Shown one piece after another: positions 46,401 through 55,409 of a DNA stretch of 64,000 nt (position 1 is the first letter of the stretch; each line of letters opens with the position of its first letter). The stretch is from Phycisphaerae bacterium (lineage in GTDB: Bacteria > Planctomycetota > Phycisphaerae > Phycisphaerales > SM1A02), in assembly GCA_002711415.1 (NCBI GenBank), contig PARI01000011.1, positions 71,859-135,858 of the forward strand, read 5' to 3'. Both the position numbers and the translations under genes were made by a program. Under the pieces are notes generated by a model that ran no database searches, had not been told where the DNA came from, and saw only the letters and a list, made by a program, of their open reading frames with translations.

Positions 46401-46726
46401 AGCTCCGGATCACCCCGGACCTCGTGCGATTCCGCCTCGAGGATGGTGAAGTCGAGCGGCTCCTGAGGGATCGACACCTGGTCCAACGGCTGAGCGTCTC
46501 GAGGGAACATCCGTTCGAATACGGAATCGTCATCGATGACTCCAGGAACTCGTGTTCACTCGAATCAGGCGGCGATCGATCCAGCGGCCTGGTGGTCGTT
46601 CTTCCGGGCACGATGATCGACGGCCTGATGAACGAACCGGATGAGTCGATCCGGCTGGAAGCGACTTCCGACACCGATCCGATCAACATCGTGATCGAGG
46701 CCGACCAGGCTTGTCGACATGGCTGA
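46397..46726 (+). CDS. Small DUF7009-like protein coupled to pepC
   Basis: A 109-residue protein starting with GTG 46397, which overlaps the pepC stop as GTGA. The pattern MKLRITPDLVRFRLEDGEVERLL, a central region of strands, VVVLPGTMIDGLM, and INIVIEADQACRHG fits a small family (DUF7009-like as far as I recall) of unknown function, whose members end in a similar E-x-D-x-A-C segment. No catalytic motif is visible. Co-translation with pepC suggests a shared role or shared regulation. Confidence 0.65.
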   Translation: MKLRITPDLVRFRLEDGEVERLLRDRHLVQRLSVSREHPFEYGIVIDDSRNSCSLESGGDRSSGLVVVLPGTMIDGLMNEPDESIRLEATSDTDPINIVIEADQACRHG

Positions 46727-46734
46727 GCAAGATG

Positions 46735-46760
46735 GTCGGATCACCATCCTGTGATCCGAC
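46735..46760. terminator. Perfect 10-bp hairpin between convergent genes
   Basis: GTCGGATCAC (46735-46744), loop CATCCT, GTGATCCGAC (46751-46760). No T-tract on either side. It lies between the 3' ends of the DUF7009-like gene and the cardiolipin synthase gene, so it may end both. Confidence 0.6.
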
Positions 46761-46820
46761 GATCAACAGCGACATCGGGAGGACACGGTCCGGTTCCGGG
46801 GATTGAGATGGAATCGGTCC

Positions 46821-48206
46821 CTAGAGGATCGGAGCGATGATCTGCGACATGCCTTCGAGGAACTCGCGACCATGGCCGACCTTCCCGACACCGGTCTCGC
46901 AGTCGACCTCCAGGTGCGTGTACCACTTCCTGGTCTGCTCGACCAGTGAAGGCGAGTAGGTGTACATCGAGACCTCGTAGTTCAGGAACAGGCTTCTCAG
47001 ATCCATGTTCGTGGATCCAATCATCGCGAAGTCGTCGTCGACGGTCATCACCTTGGCATGGACCATGCCCGGCTTGTACAGCTTGACCTGGACGCCGGCA
47101 TCCTGGAGATCCCGAAGGTACGGACCCCTGGCCAGGTTCGCCAGGCCGTGGTTGGACTTGGATGGGGTCAGCACGCGGACATCAACCCCGCGGAAGCTGG
47201 CCACGCGCAATGCCGTGCTCAGCGAGTCATTCGGGATGAAGTACGGAGTGATGATCCAGATGGAGTCCCTCGCCTGGTAGATGATGTCCAGAATCGAGTT
47301 GTAGAGGATGTCCCTGGTGAAGTCGGGCCCGGACGGCACGATCTGGAGCGTGTCAGAACCACCTTCGGTGGCGGACTGCCTGGGCGAGTAGCTCGTGTCG
47401 AGTTCCTCGCCGGATGCGAAGTGCCAGTCCGACCGGAAGATATCTGCATAGTGACAGCAGGCGGGACCCTCCACGATGAAGGAGAGATCCTTCCACCTCG
47501 TGGCCGTGGGAACGGGGCCGATGTAGTCGGTGGCGATGTTCGTGCCGCCTGCCATGACCTTGGTGCCATCCGAAATCACGATCTTCCTGTGGTTCCTCAG
47601 ATTGGTCGAACCGTGATAGTGAATCAGCGGCATGAACATGCTGACATGGCCACCAGCACGTGACAGCTTCCTGAATGTCCGCCTCGTCGAGGGAAGCGTG
47701 CCGAGCGCGTCGACCAGCAGACGGACCTCGACTCCCTCCTCGGCCTTCTTTGCGAGCCGGTTGATGATGTCCGAACCGACCTCGTCGGCGAAGAACACGA
47801 ACGTCTCTATGTGGATGAAGTGTTCCGATGAATCGATCAACTCGCAGAGTTCCCGGTATCCATCCTCACCTGTCCAGCACAGGCGGAGGTTGTTGCCTCG
47901 CGTGGCCCCGGAGAGACCGTAGTTTCTCAGGAGCATGTCGACCTGGTGAGCCTCCGATTCCGGAACCGTTTCCAGTTCAGTGAGGCTGATGTCCTGCTTC
48001 AGGTGCTCGAAGCTCTTGCTCGATTTCCTGATACCGAACATGAAGTAGACGACGACTCCGATGATCGGGACGAAGATGATGAAAAGCAGCCATGCGACCA
48101 TGGCCTGGGGGGTGCGCCCCTGCTGGACCACGTGCATCGCGGTCAGGATGCCGATGAGCATCGAGATGATGTAGGTCAGGTGAATGACGAGAAGAACGTC
48201 GGTCAT
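46821..48206 (-). CDS. Cardiolipin synthase (phospholipase D family)
   Basis: A 461-residue membrane enzyme that joins two phosphatidylglycerol molecules into cardiolipin. Two N-terminal membrane segments (about 5-25 and 35-56) precede two phospholipase D domains, each with an HxKx4D motif: NHRKIVISDGTKVMAGGTN and VHAKVMTVDDDFAMIGSTN. Length and layout fit bacterial Cls of the ClsA type. Its 5' end faces a gap of about 90 bases before the metallophosphoesterase stop, both genes reading left. Confidence 0.92.
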   Translation of the reverse strand: MTDVLLVIHLTYIISMLIGILTAMHVVQQGRTPQAMVAWLLFIIFVPIIGVVVYFMFGIRKSSKSFEHLKQDISLTELETVPESEAHQVDMLLRNYGLSGATRGNNLRLCWTGEDGYRELCELIDSSEHFIHIETFVFFADEVGSDIINRLAKKAEEGVEVRLLVDALGTLPSTRRTFRKLSRAGGHVSMFMPLIHYHGSTNLRNHRKIVISDGTKVMAGGTNIATDYIGPVPTATRWKDLSFIVEGPACCHYADIFRSDWHFASGEELDTSYSPRQSATEGGSDTLQIVPSGPDFTRDILYNSILDIIYQARDSIWIITPYFIPNDSLSTALRVASFRGVDVRVLTPSKSNHGLANLARGPYLRDLQDAGVQVKLYKPGMVHAKVMTVDDDFAMIGSTNMDLRSLFLNYEVSMYTYSPSLVEQTRKWYTHLEVDCETGVGKVGHGREFLEGMSQIIAPIL

Positions 48207-48294
48207 GGCGTGGAGGCGTCTCCGGTGTCTTGGATACCCATGTTCGTTCCTGCTTCCGCGGCAGTCTTTCTGATCCCGATCATAGCGGACCGCC

Positions 48295-49425
48295 TCATGT
48301 GGGCGAAGTCAAACGGATCCTCGTGACCTCGGGAGTGCAACCAAATCGAATCGGGGTGATCTGGCCAAGGCCCCGTCCGACGAAGAGGACCGTCGACCGG
48401 GACTGGAAGACGCCGTCCTTGTATGGAGCCCCGTTGGGACTTCCAATTCTGGGAAGCCGTATCTGCCCCCCGTGAAGGTGACCAGCGAGCATCAGGTCGA
48501 CCCCGTTGCGCCTGGCCCAGTTGAACTCGTACGGGGTGTGGCTCAGCAGAAGCGTGAAAAGACCCTCTGGTGCCGATGACAGGTCGGGCCTCGGCTTGAA
48601 CCAAGGATACTCGTCCCCGGCCACCAGGAACTCCGCATCGCCGTCCGAGACGGTGGTGACCTTAGACCCGACGTCCGTCCACCCGATGTCCACCAGCGCC
48701 TTCCGCCTCTGCTGGGCATGCTCGACATCATGGTTGCCGAGGATGAAGTAGCGACCAAGCCGGGCATCGAGCCGTCCGAGGGTTCGAGGAATCCAGTCAA
48801 GCACCTCGAGATGATCGAAGATGTCACCAGTCAGGACGACCATGTCGTAGGTCCAGTCGGAGATCTGATCGAAGACCTTCTCGTAGTAGCCGACGCCGGG
48901 TGTGTCGTTGAAATGCGTGTCGGTCAGGTGCAGGAGCGTGAGACCGTCGAGACTGGAAGGCAGGTTCTCCATCCTGAGCTCGTACTCGCTGAGACTGACC
49001 TTGAACAGCTCGTTCCTGGGAAGCAGCGCGAACCGGTGCTTCATGTCCCGTGGCCCGTCGGACGAAGCGTCGCATCCGATGTCGACATGGTTCTCGGTGC
49101 AGCTGACCAGGGCCGCAGGGCGCTTCCGAAAGAACAGCAGTGGAACCATGATGAGAACGAGGAGCAGGCCGGGAACGACGAACAGCTGGTTCCACCACGC
49201 CATGACCTTCCACCCATCGACCGTGGAGAGGTGGATCGATGATTCATGAAGCGCCATCCATGTGAAGACCAGCCAGACCGTGATCCCGATCGCATGAAGC
49301 ACGTAGAGTGCCGAAAGCAGCGCGTCGGACGGGCCGAACGTGTACATCCAGCCGATCCACCGGCGAACCAGCAGAAGCCACCCGATATAGGCCAGCAGGA
49401 GGAGGATGATCGAAAGCGCTCCCAT
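48295..49425 (-). CDS. Membrane-bound metallophosphoesterase
   Basis: A 376-residue protein with about three N-terminal membrane segments (starting MGALSIILLLLAYIGWLLL) and a C-terminal calcineurin-like phosphoesterase domain: LLHLTDTHFND, VVLTGDIFDHLEV, YFILGNHDVEHA, LLLSHTPYEF and LMLAGHLHGGQI, a complete dinuclear metal site. The fold and architecture resemble the YaeI/LpxH-like membrane phosphoesterases. The frame is open 270 codons further upstream but that part is the antisense of the TVP38 gene; ATG 49425 begins the membrane segment. Confidence 0.9.
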   Translation of the reverse strand: MGALSIILLLLAYIGWLLLVRRWIGWMYTFGPSDALLSALYVLHAIGITVWLVFTWMALHESSIHLSTVDGWKVMAWWNQLFVVPGLLLVLIMVPLLFFRKRPAALVSCTENHVDIGCDASSDGPRDMKHRFALLPRNELFKVSLSEYELRMENLPSSLDGLTLLHLTDTHFNDTPGVGYYEKVFDQISDWTYDMVVLTGDIFDHLEVLDWIPRTLGRLDARLGRYFILGNHDVEHAQQRRKALVDIGWTDVGSKVTTVSDGDAEFLVAGDEYPWFKPRPDLSSAPEGLFTLLLSHTPYEFNWARRNGVDLMLAGHLHGGQIRLPRIGSPNGAPYKDGVFQSRSTVLFVGRGLGQITPIRFGCTPEVTRIRLTSPT

Positions 49426-49455
49426 GGGCCCCGAGGGTACACGAACAGGTGATTC

Positions 49456-50289
49456 ATGATCGGATCGGACGCGCAGGCGACCGGTGTCCTCGATAGCATG
49501 GGCTCGATGAAGAAAGAGCATTCGCCAGACAACAGCGAACATCACGTGGGCCTGGGACAAGCCCTCAGGAGCCGCCATCACTGGGCGAAGATCGCCGTGA
49601 GACTGGTCGTTCTGCTCGTAATCGCAGGGCTTCTCTACCTGGCGGGTCATTACCTTGGCGGATACGTCCCCGATGCGGAACGATGGGTGGAGGGCCTTGG
49701 ATGGATCGCCCCACTCGTGTTCTTCGGTGCGTTCGTCGTGCTGACGACGCTGTTCGTGCCCAAGACCCTGATGTCGATCGCCGGCGGAACCATCTTCGGA
49801 CTTGGATGGGGCTACCTGTACGTGATCATCTCCAGCGTGATCGGCTCGGTGGTGATCTTCTTCATCGCGAGAAAGCTCCTCCGCAAGCCATTGCAGCGGA
49901 AACTCGCCGGTCACCCGAAGCTTCGAGTCGTCGAGCAGGCGGCGAGCGAGAGCGGCTTCAAGCTCGCGGTACTCCTGAGAATGACGCCGTTCAACTACAC
50001 GGTGCTCAGCTACATGCTGGGCGCGAGCGAAATCCGGTTCGGGAGCTACCTTCTGGCCATGATCGGGATCCTTCCAGGAACGTTCATGACGGTGTATTTC
50101 GGCTTCGTCGCTCAGCACGTCGTCAGGAAGGGTGGACACTCCGACAACCTCAGCATGACCCACGAGATCGTCATGGTCTGCGGACTCGTGGTCACGGTCG
50201 TCGCGATGAGCTTCATCGCCCACATCGCACACAACGCGCTGAAGAGGGCCAGCGAGCAGATCGAGAGCCGGGATCGTGAATCGACATGA
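49456..50289 (+). CDS. TVP38/TMEM64-family (VTT domain) membrane protein
   Basis: A 277-residue inner-membrane protein of the DedA/TVP38 superfamily, thought to act as lipid scramblases or transporters. The VTT domain shows FVPKTLMSIAGGTIFGLGWGYLY, LLRKPLQRK and ILPGTFMTVYFGFVA, plus several membrane segments. The N-terminal 50 residues are charged and probably cytoplasmic. ATG 49456 is only 30 bases from the divergent phosphoesterase start; ATG 49498 or 49507 would leave more room for promoters. Confidence 0.88.
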   Translation: MIGSDAQATGVLDSMGSMKKEHSPDNSEHHVGLGQALRSRHHWAKIAVRLVVLLVIAGLLYLAGHYLGGYVPDAERWVEGLGWIAPLVFFGAFVVLTTLFVPKTLMSIAGGTIFGLGWGYLYVIISSVIGSVVIFFIARKLLRKPLQRKLAGHPKLRVVEQAASESGFKLAVLLRMTPFNYTVLSYMLGASEIRFGSYLLAMIGILPGTFMTVYFGFVAQHVVRKGGHSDNLSMTHEIVMVCGLVVTVVAMSFIAHIAHNALKRASEQIESRDREST

Positions 50290-50324
50290 AAAAGGACACC
50301 GGAACCGAGTGTTCCAGTGTCCTT
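50288..50324 (-). terminator. Intrinsic terminator of tRNA-Glu
   Basis: On the minus strand AAGGACACTGGAAC (50324-50311), loop ACTCG, GTTCCGGTGTCCTT (50305-50292) with one G-U pair, then a run of T. It is the end of the tRNA-Glu transcript, overlapping the stop region of the convergent TVP38 gene. Confidence 0.92.
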
Positions 50325-50327
50325 GAA

Positions 50328-50400
50328 TGACCCCACGGGGATTCGAACCCCGATTGCGGCCGTGAGAGGGCCGAGTCCTGAGCCGTTAGACGATGGGGCC
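50328..50400 (-). tRNA. tRNA-Glu (anticodon CTC)
   Basis: A 73-base cloverleaf on the minus strand: acceptor GGCCCCA with TGGGGTC (one G-U), anticodon stem CGGCC/GGCCG with loop CTCTCAC (anticodon CTC), T stem CGGGG/CCCCG with loop TTCGAAT, discriminator A. CCA is not encoded. It has its own promoter upstream and terminator downstream. Confidence 0.97.
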
Positions 50401-50411
50401 GTGGATCGTTG

Positions 50412-50440
50412 ATTATACCGTGAAATCACGATCCTGAAAA
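50412..50440 (-). promoter_or_regulatory. Sigma-70 promoter of tRNA-Glu
   Basis: On the minus strand TTTTCA (50440-50435) and a perfect TATAAT (50417-50412) are separated by 17 bases and lie 12 bases before the tRNA 5' end. This is the strongest housekeeping promoter I find in the window. Confidence 0.85.
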
Positions 50441-51877
50441 TCAGATCATGATTTGTGTTACAGGACTTCCTGCAACGTCCGTGAGACGGAAATCACGCCC
50501 CGCATGGTGATAGGTGAGGCGTTCGTGGTCGATCCCCAGCAGGTGCATGATGGTCGCATGAAGGTCGTGAACATGGACCTTGTCGTTCTGGGCGTAGTAG
50601 CCGTATTCATCGGTCGATCCCCAGCTGAATCCCGGCTTCACTCCACCACCGGCCATGAACATCGTGAATCCGTGCGGGTTGTGGTCGCGGCCGTCGCGGC
50701 CGCCCTGGGAGACGGGTGTCCGACCGAACTCGCCGCCCCAGAGCACAAGCGTGTCATCCAGCATGCCACGTGACTTGAGGTCACGGATCAGGCCTGCGAT
50801 CGGCTTGTCCACCTCGGCCGCGTTGCTGGTGTGTCCGTTGCGAAGATCCCCGTGCTGATCCCACTTGTAGCTGTGCGTGCACTGGACGAAGCGAACACCC
50901 TTCTCGGAGAAGCGCCTGGCCATCAGGCACTGGCGACCGAAGTTCTCCGTCTTGGGCTCGTCGATCCCGTACATGCGAAGGGTCGCGGGGGACTCGTTTC
51001 CGAGATCCATCACGTCGGGGGCCTCCATCTGCATCCGGAAGGCAAGCTCGAACGTCTCGATGCGACCTTCAAGGGCAAGGTCCGGACCGGCCGAGTCCAA
51101 CTGTTCCTCGTGGATCTCCTTCAGCAGGTCCAGTTGTGCACGCTGGATCGAACGGGAGCTTCCCATGCTCGTCATGTGCTCGAAACGTGCCTTGGAGGCC
51201 TTGATGCCGGCATGACCGAGCGAGGTTCCGTGATAGGCCGCGGGAAGGAACGCGGAGGAGAAGTTGTTGACGCCCCCGTGTCCGAGCGTCGGGCAGATGG
51301 TGATGAACCCGGGCAGGTCGCTGTTCTCGGAGCCCAGGCCGTAGGTGATCCAGGAGCCCATGCTTGGCCTGACGAAGTTATCCGAACCGGTGTGAATCTT
51401 CAGCAGCGCCGCACCATGGGCCGGGTTTGATCCATGGAGACTCTTGATGAAGCAGAGTTCATCGACGATCTCGGCCACGTTGGGAAAGAGGTTGCTGACC
51501 CAGGCACCGCTCTGCCCATGCTGCTTGAACTTGAACGGACTGCCGAGCAGGTTCCCGGTCTCGGCGAACACCACCCTTGGCTTTGGAAACGGGAGGGGCT
51601 TCCCATCATCACGCTGGAGCATCGGCTTGTAGTCGAACGTGTCCACCTGGGACGGGCCACCGTGCATGAAAAGGAAGATCACGCGCTTGGCACGCTGGGC
51701 GAAATGGGGCAGCCTTGGTGACAGCGGGCTGATGCTCGCGGGATCGACCAGCGTGGGCCTCAGGTTCGCCATCGCCTCGGTGGCGAACATGGATGCCAGT
51801 GCAATCGATCCGAATCCACCGCAGCAGTGCTTGAGCATGCTGCGCCTGTTGAAGTGATGTTCGACATGTGGAGCCAT
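50441..51877 (-). CDS. DUF1501 domain protein
   Basis: A 478-residue exported protein of the DUF1501 family, an alkaline-phosphatase-superfamily fold highly expanded in planctomycetes. A twin-arginine-like start (HFNRRSMLKHCCGGFGSIALASMF) precedes FLFMHGGPSQVDTFDYKP, a signature of the family, and LVLWGGEFGRTPVSQGGRDGRDHNPHGFTMFMAGGG near the C-terminus, with metal-ligand-like Asp, His and Glu residues. The function is not established, but it nearly always accompanies the DUF1549/DUF1553 protein, as here: that gene ends 35 bases upstream. ATG 51877 follows AGGAGA at nine bases. Confidence 0.95.
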   Translation of the reverse strand: MAPHVEHHFNRRSMLKHCCGGFGSIALASMFATEAMANLRPTLVDPASISPLSPRLPHFAQRAKRVIFLFMHGGPSQVDTFDYKPMLQRDDGKPLPFPKPRVVFAETGNLLGSPFKFKQHGQSGAWVSNLFPNVAEIVDELCFIKSLHGSNPAHGAALLKIHTGSDNFVRPSMGSWITYGLGSENSDLPGFITICPTLGHGGVNNFSSAFLPAAYHGTSLGHAGIKASKARFEHMTSMGSSRSIQRAQLDLLKEIHEEQLDSAGPDLALEGRIETFELAFRMQMEAPDVMDLGNESPATLRMYGIDEPKTENFGRQCLMARRFSEKGVRFVQCTHSYKWDQHGDLRNGHTSNAAEVDKPIAGLIRDLKSRGMLDDTLVLWGGEFGRTPVSQGGRDGRDHNPHGFTMFMAGGGVKPGFSWGSTDEYGYYAQNDKVHVHDLHATIMHLLGIDHERLTYHHAGRDFRLTDVAGSPVTQIMI

Positions 51878-51911
51878 GTCGTCGTGTCTCCTGGATTCGA
51901 TCGTCCGTGTC

Positions 51912-54900
51912 TCAGTTTACATGGATGAATTCACTGGATGCCATCAGTACCTGGCAGAAACTTGCCAGCGCGGAGTCCCCGACCTCGGCATCCTGCTCGA
52001 CGGACATGCTCCGCACCTTCTCCATGAAATCGATGGCCCTCCTGACCTCCTCCTCGGTGGGTGGCCTGGAAAGGGCGATTTCATACGCGTGCTCGACCTG
52101 GCCTTGATGATCACCGGACGGAATCGACTCGAGAATGTTCCTGGCGAAGCTGGCGGCCTGCTGGTGGATAATCGGACTGTTCATCATGAACAGCGCCTGC
52201 TGGGTGACCGTCGTGCTCGGCCTGCGGTCGATCGAGACGCTGGGGTCCGTGTAGTCGAAGGTCGAGAACAATGAGTACATGTCATTTCGGATCACGGGAA
52301 GGTAGGCGGCTCGACGAGTCGATTCGTATTGCTCGTTGCTGTTGGATTGATCATTGGTGACATACTGGAAGTTCCCGGTCCTGAGCAGTGAACCGCCGAT
52401 CTCCAGGTCGAGATTGCCTCCGACGGAGAGAATGGTGTCGCGGATCGGCTCGGCTTCGAGTCGTCTCCTGTTGGCCCGCCAGATCAGCCTGTTCTCAGGA
52501 TCCAGCCGCATCGACTCCTCGTCATGGCTGCTGCTCATCCTGTAGGTGCTCGAGTTCATGATCAACCGGTGCATCTGCTTGATCGACCAGCCCTCTTCCA
52601 TGAACCGATGGGCGAGGTAGTCGAGCAAATCGGGGTGGGATGGTCTAAGTCCATTGATACCGAAGTTCGAGGAGGTCTCGACGATCCCCCGGCCGAAATG
52701 CCCCTGCCAGATCCTGTTGACCATGACACGCGCCGTCAGCGGGTTGGCCGTGTCCGTCATCCACCCGGCCAGTTCCAGTCGACCACTGGCGTCATCCGGC
52801 GCCTCGATCGGGCTGACCAGGTGATCGATCACGGAGATGCTGCCCCGTGGGACCGATTCCGCCTCGAGGTTCGTGTGACTTCCACGAACATGGACTGGCA
52901 GGTCCCTGACCTGCCCATCCTCGACGGCGATCGTCATGTCGAACTCGAGCGGACCCGAATCAACGATCTCCTCTCGCTTGGATTCCAGCGTGGCGATGCG
53001 CTTCCGGTCGTCCTCGTCGAAGGCGTCGTGCTGCTGTGGCCGGACCCTGTAGAGACCGGACGGACCGAACAGGAGAACCCGGATCGATTCGAGCGCCTCA
53101 TCCTCCAGGGGCTCGGGATCCTGGTCGCTGTCCGCGGCCCTCTCGGACTTCTCATGGAGCATGCCGACCGTGGACACGACGGCCTGGTACCTGGAAGCGA
53201 CATCCTGAAGGTCCGACGGGGGCAGACCGGACAGGACCGACTCCCATGCGGAGTCCTTGTTGCCATCACCCGCACGCAGTTCCTGCACGAGTTGTGCGGC
53301 TCGTTCCGGGAACTGGTCCGGGTGTTCACTCGCCAGGCGCGAGAACGCCATCCATGGGCCGAGGAACCCCGAGTCATCATGAGTCGACTGTGCCAGGTGC
53401 ACCTGCCATCGCTCGAGGACATCCTCCCGGATGCCGTGCTCCATGGCATGGATCGACCTGGACTGCTGGTCGAGGTCCCGCTGGCTCGGACTGCTGATCA
53501 TGTACTTGTCGATGTGCGGGAACGCCCCATCACGGCGAAGCGTGAATTCATGAGGCCCCGCATCAAGGTGAATGCTGTCCAGGTGCACCCAGGTCTGTCC
53601 ATCGGGATCGAAGCTTCCGGTGCTCTCACCGAGTATCGATTCGGCTACGACGGCATCGTCGACGAGGAACTGGACCGGACGCTTCTCGTTGGATGCATAC
53701 CGGATGCTGACCTGGTAGCTGCCGGGCTCATCGACATGGTGGGTCCATGTGACGAACTGGACCGGGCCCTGGTTCACCGTGTGAAGGATCCCGATCCCCC
53801 TCCCCCACGTCATCGTGTTCGTGCCGAGGTTCGTGTTCGCATCCCGCTCCGCTTCCATGGGCACGACCGACAGCGGAACCTCGTGAGCAGCGAGCAGGTA
53901 CTGCTGCGTCGAACGGATCCACGAGTCACGGGCCTTGGATCGCGCCTTGTCGATCCTGTGTTGGAGGTCCTCGTCGATCCGGCTGATGCGCTTGTTCCGG
54001 AGATCCTTGGCGCGGATCTCCTCGGTGGTCGCCTGCTCGCGTTCGAGCACCCTGGCGACCGTGTTGTAGGTGGCCATGGTCTTCGTGCTCATCAGGATTC
54101 CGGCGAGCGAGTAGTAGTCCCGTGTCGGGATCGGATCGAACTTGTGATCGTGACAACGGGCGCAGGAGATCGTCTGGGCGAGCATGGCCTTGCCGATGAC
54201 ATCGATCTGCTCGTCGACGATGTCGATGGCCATCTTCTCCTTGTCCGGTTCAGCAAGGACCTTTGGACCGAGAGAGAGGAATCCGGTCGCAATCAGCTGG
54301 CCGATCGTCTCCTGTGGATCTCCGGATTCGGGCAGAAGGTCCCCGGCGATCTGCATGGTGATGAAACGGTCGTACGGGATGTCCGTGTTGAAGGCGCGGA
54401 TCACCCAGTCCCTGTACTTCCATGCATTGGCGAATGCCGTGTTCTCATCGAGCCCGTTGGAATCGGAGTACCTGGCGACATCAAGCCAGTACCGCCCCCA
54501 CCGGACTCCGTACTGATCCGAGTCAAGCAGTCGATCGACGAGCCTCGACCAGGCATCGTCGGACTGGTCATCGAGGAACTCCTCGACCTGCCGGGGGGTC
54601 GGTGGCAGCCCGAGCAGATCGAAGCTGGCACGACGAATCAGCGTCCTTCGATCAGCCGCTGGAACCGGTTGCAGGCCCTCCTGCTCCAGGCGAGCAAGAA
54701 TGAAATTGTCCACCGGGTTGCTTACCCACTGCGCCCGGTCGACCCGGGGCGGTTTGATCCGGTTCACGGGCCGGTAGCTCCAGTGATCACGGGCCATATC
54801 CATGTCGATCATGGGCAGCGACTCGCCACCGATACCGGTCGTCTGTTGGCTCCGGGGATCAACCGCTCCCATGTCGATCCACCGCTGGAAGTCGTCGATC

Positions 54901-55214
54901 ACGGATTGAGGCAGGCGGCCCGCCGGCGGCATCTGCAGTTCGGGGTCACGGTAGTTCAGGGCGTGGAACAGGACGCTTGCCGCTGAATCCCCCGGCGTGA
55001 TCAGCGACTCGCCACCATGCTGACCGTTGGAAGGCAATGGACTGGTCAGGTCGAGTCCTGCCGAAATGTCCTGCGGATCATCTCCATGACAACTGGTGCA
55101 ATGGGTGACCAGGACCGGACGAATCCTTCGTTCGAAGAACTCGATGGCCTGATCCTGCTCCACTTGTGCAGCGGCCAGGATCGGTTGGATGGTCGAGATC
55201 AGGAGGACGAGCAT
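51912..55214 (-). CDS. PSCyt1-DUF1549-DUF1553 planctomycete protein
   Basis: A 1100-residue exported protein. After a signal peptide (MLVLLISTIQPILAAAQ) there is a cytochrome-like domain with one CxxCH haem motif, THCTSCHGDDP, and the block MPPAGRLPQSVIDDFQRWIDMG typical of PSCyt1. DUF1549 follows (WVSNPVDNFILARLEQEGLQPVPAADRRTLIRRASFDLLGLPP), then a beta-rich insertion and DUF1553 (RVMVNRIWQGHFGRGIVETSSNFGINGLRPSHPDLLDYLA). Such proteins are thought to work with the DUF1501 partner in polysaccharide degradation, but no biochemistry is established. It is read as one operon with the DUF1501 gene downstream. Confidence 0.95.
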   Translation of the reverse strand: MLVLLISTIQPILAAAQVEQDQAIEFFERRIRPVLVTHCTSCHGDDPQDISAGLDLTSPLPSNGQHGGESLITPGDSAASVLFHALNYRDPELQMPPAGRLPQSVIDDFQRWIDMGAVDPRSQQTTGIGGESLPMIDMDMARDHWSYRPVNRIKPPRVDRAQWVSNPVDNFILARLEQEGLQPVPAADRRTLIRRASFDLLGLPPTPRQVEEFLDDQSDDAWSRLVDRLLDSDQYGVRWGRYWLDVARYSDSNGLDENTAFANAWKYRDWVIRAFNTDIPYDRFITMQIAGDLLPESGDPQETIGQLIATGFLSLGPKVLAEPDKEKMAIDIVDEQIDVIGKAMLAQTISCARCHDHKFDPIPTRDYYSLAGILMSTKTMATYNTVARVLEREQATTEEIRAKDLRNKRISRIDEDLQHRIDKARSKARDSWIRSTQQYLLAAHEVPLSVVPMEAERDANTNLGTNTMTWGRGIGILHTVNQGPVQFVTWTHHVDEPGSYQVSIRYASNEKRPVQFLVDDAVVAESILGESTGSFDPDGQTWVHLDSIHLDAGPHEFTLRRDGAFPHIDKYMISSPSQRDLDQQSRSIHAMEHGIREDVLERWQVHLAQSTHDDSGFLGPWMAFSRLASEHPDQFPERAAQLVQELRAGDGNKDSAWESVLSGLPPSDLQDVASRYQAVVSTVGMLHEKSERAADSDQDPEPLEDEALESIRVLLFGPSGLYRVRPQQHDAFDEDDRKRIATLESKREEIVDSGPLEFDMTIAVEDGQVRDLPVHVRGSHTNLEAESVPRGSISVIDHLVSPIEAPDDASGRLELAGWMTDTANPLTARVMVNRIWQGHFGRGIVETSSNFGINGLRPSHPDLLDYLAHRFMEEGWSIKQMHRLIMNSSTYRMSSSHDEESMRLDPENRLIWRANRRRLEAEPIRDTILSVGGNLDLEIGGSLLRTGNFQYVTNDQSNSNEQYESTRRAAYLPVIRNDMYSLFSTFDYTDPSVSIDRRPSTTVTQQALFMMNSPIIHQQAASFARNILESIPSGDHQGQVEHAYEIALSRPPTEEEVRRAIDFMEKVRSMSVEQDAEVGDSALASFCQVLMASSEFIHVN

Positions 55215-55409
55215 GGCCTGTTCCTGGTACCTCTTGGTATCTCCCCGAGTATAGAAGAGTGTCCTGATACGCGGAATCGTGCATTATTGAACACGAGGTC
55301 CTATTTCATGTGCTCCAATCGATCAGGACGCTCTTGCATGCCCATGGTGCGGGTTCTAGGCTGCATGTATGGTCGCCCTGGGGGGCGGACTTCACGCGAG
55401 GAGAAATCC

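Noticed and set aside
49426..50232. N-terminal extension of the metallophosphoesterase frame to 50232
   Set aside because: It is the antisense of the TVP38-family gene; the protein's membrane segment starts at ATG 49425.
52524..54986. 820-codon plus-strand frame
   Set aside because: It is the antisense of the DUF1549/DUF1553 gene, with no protein-like composition.
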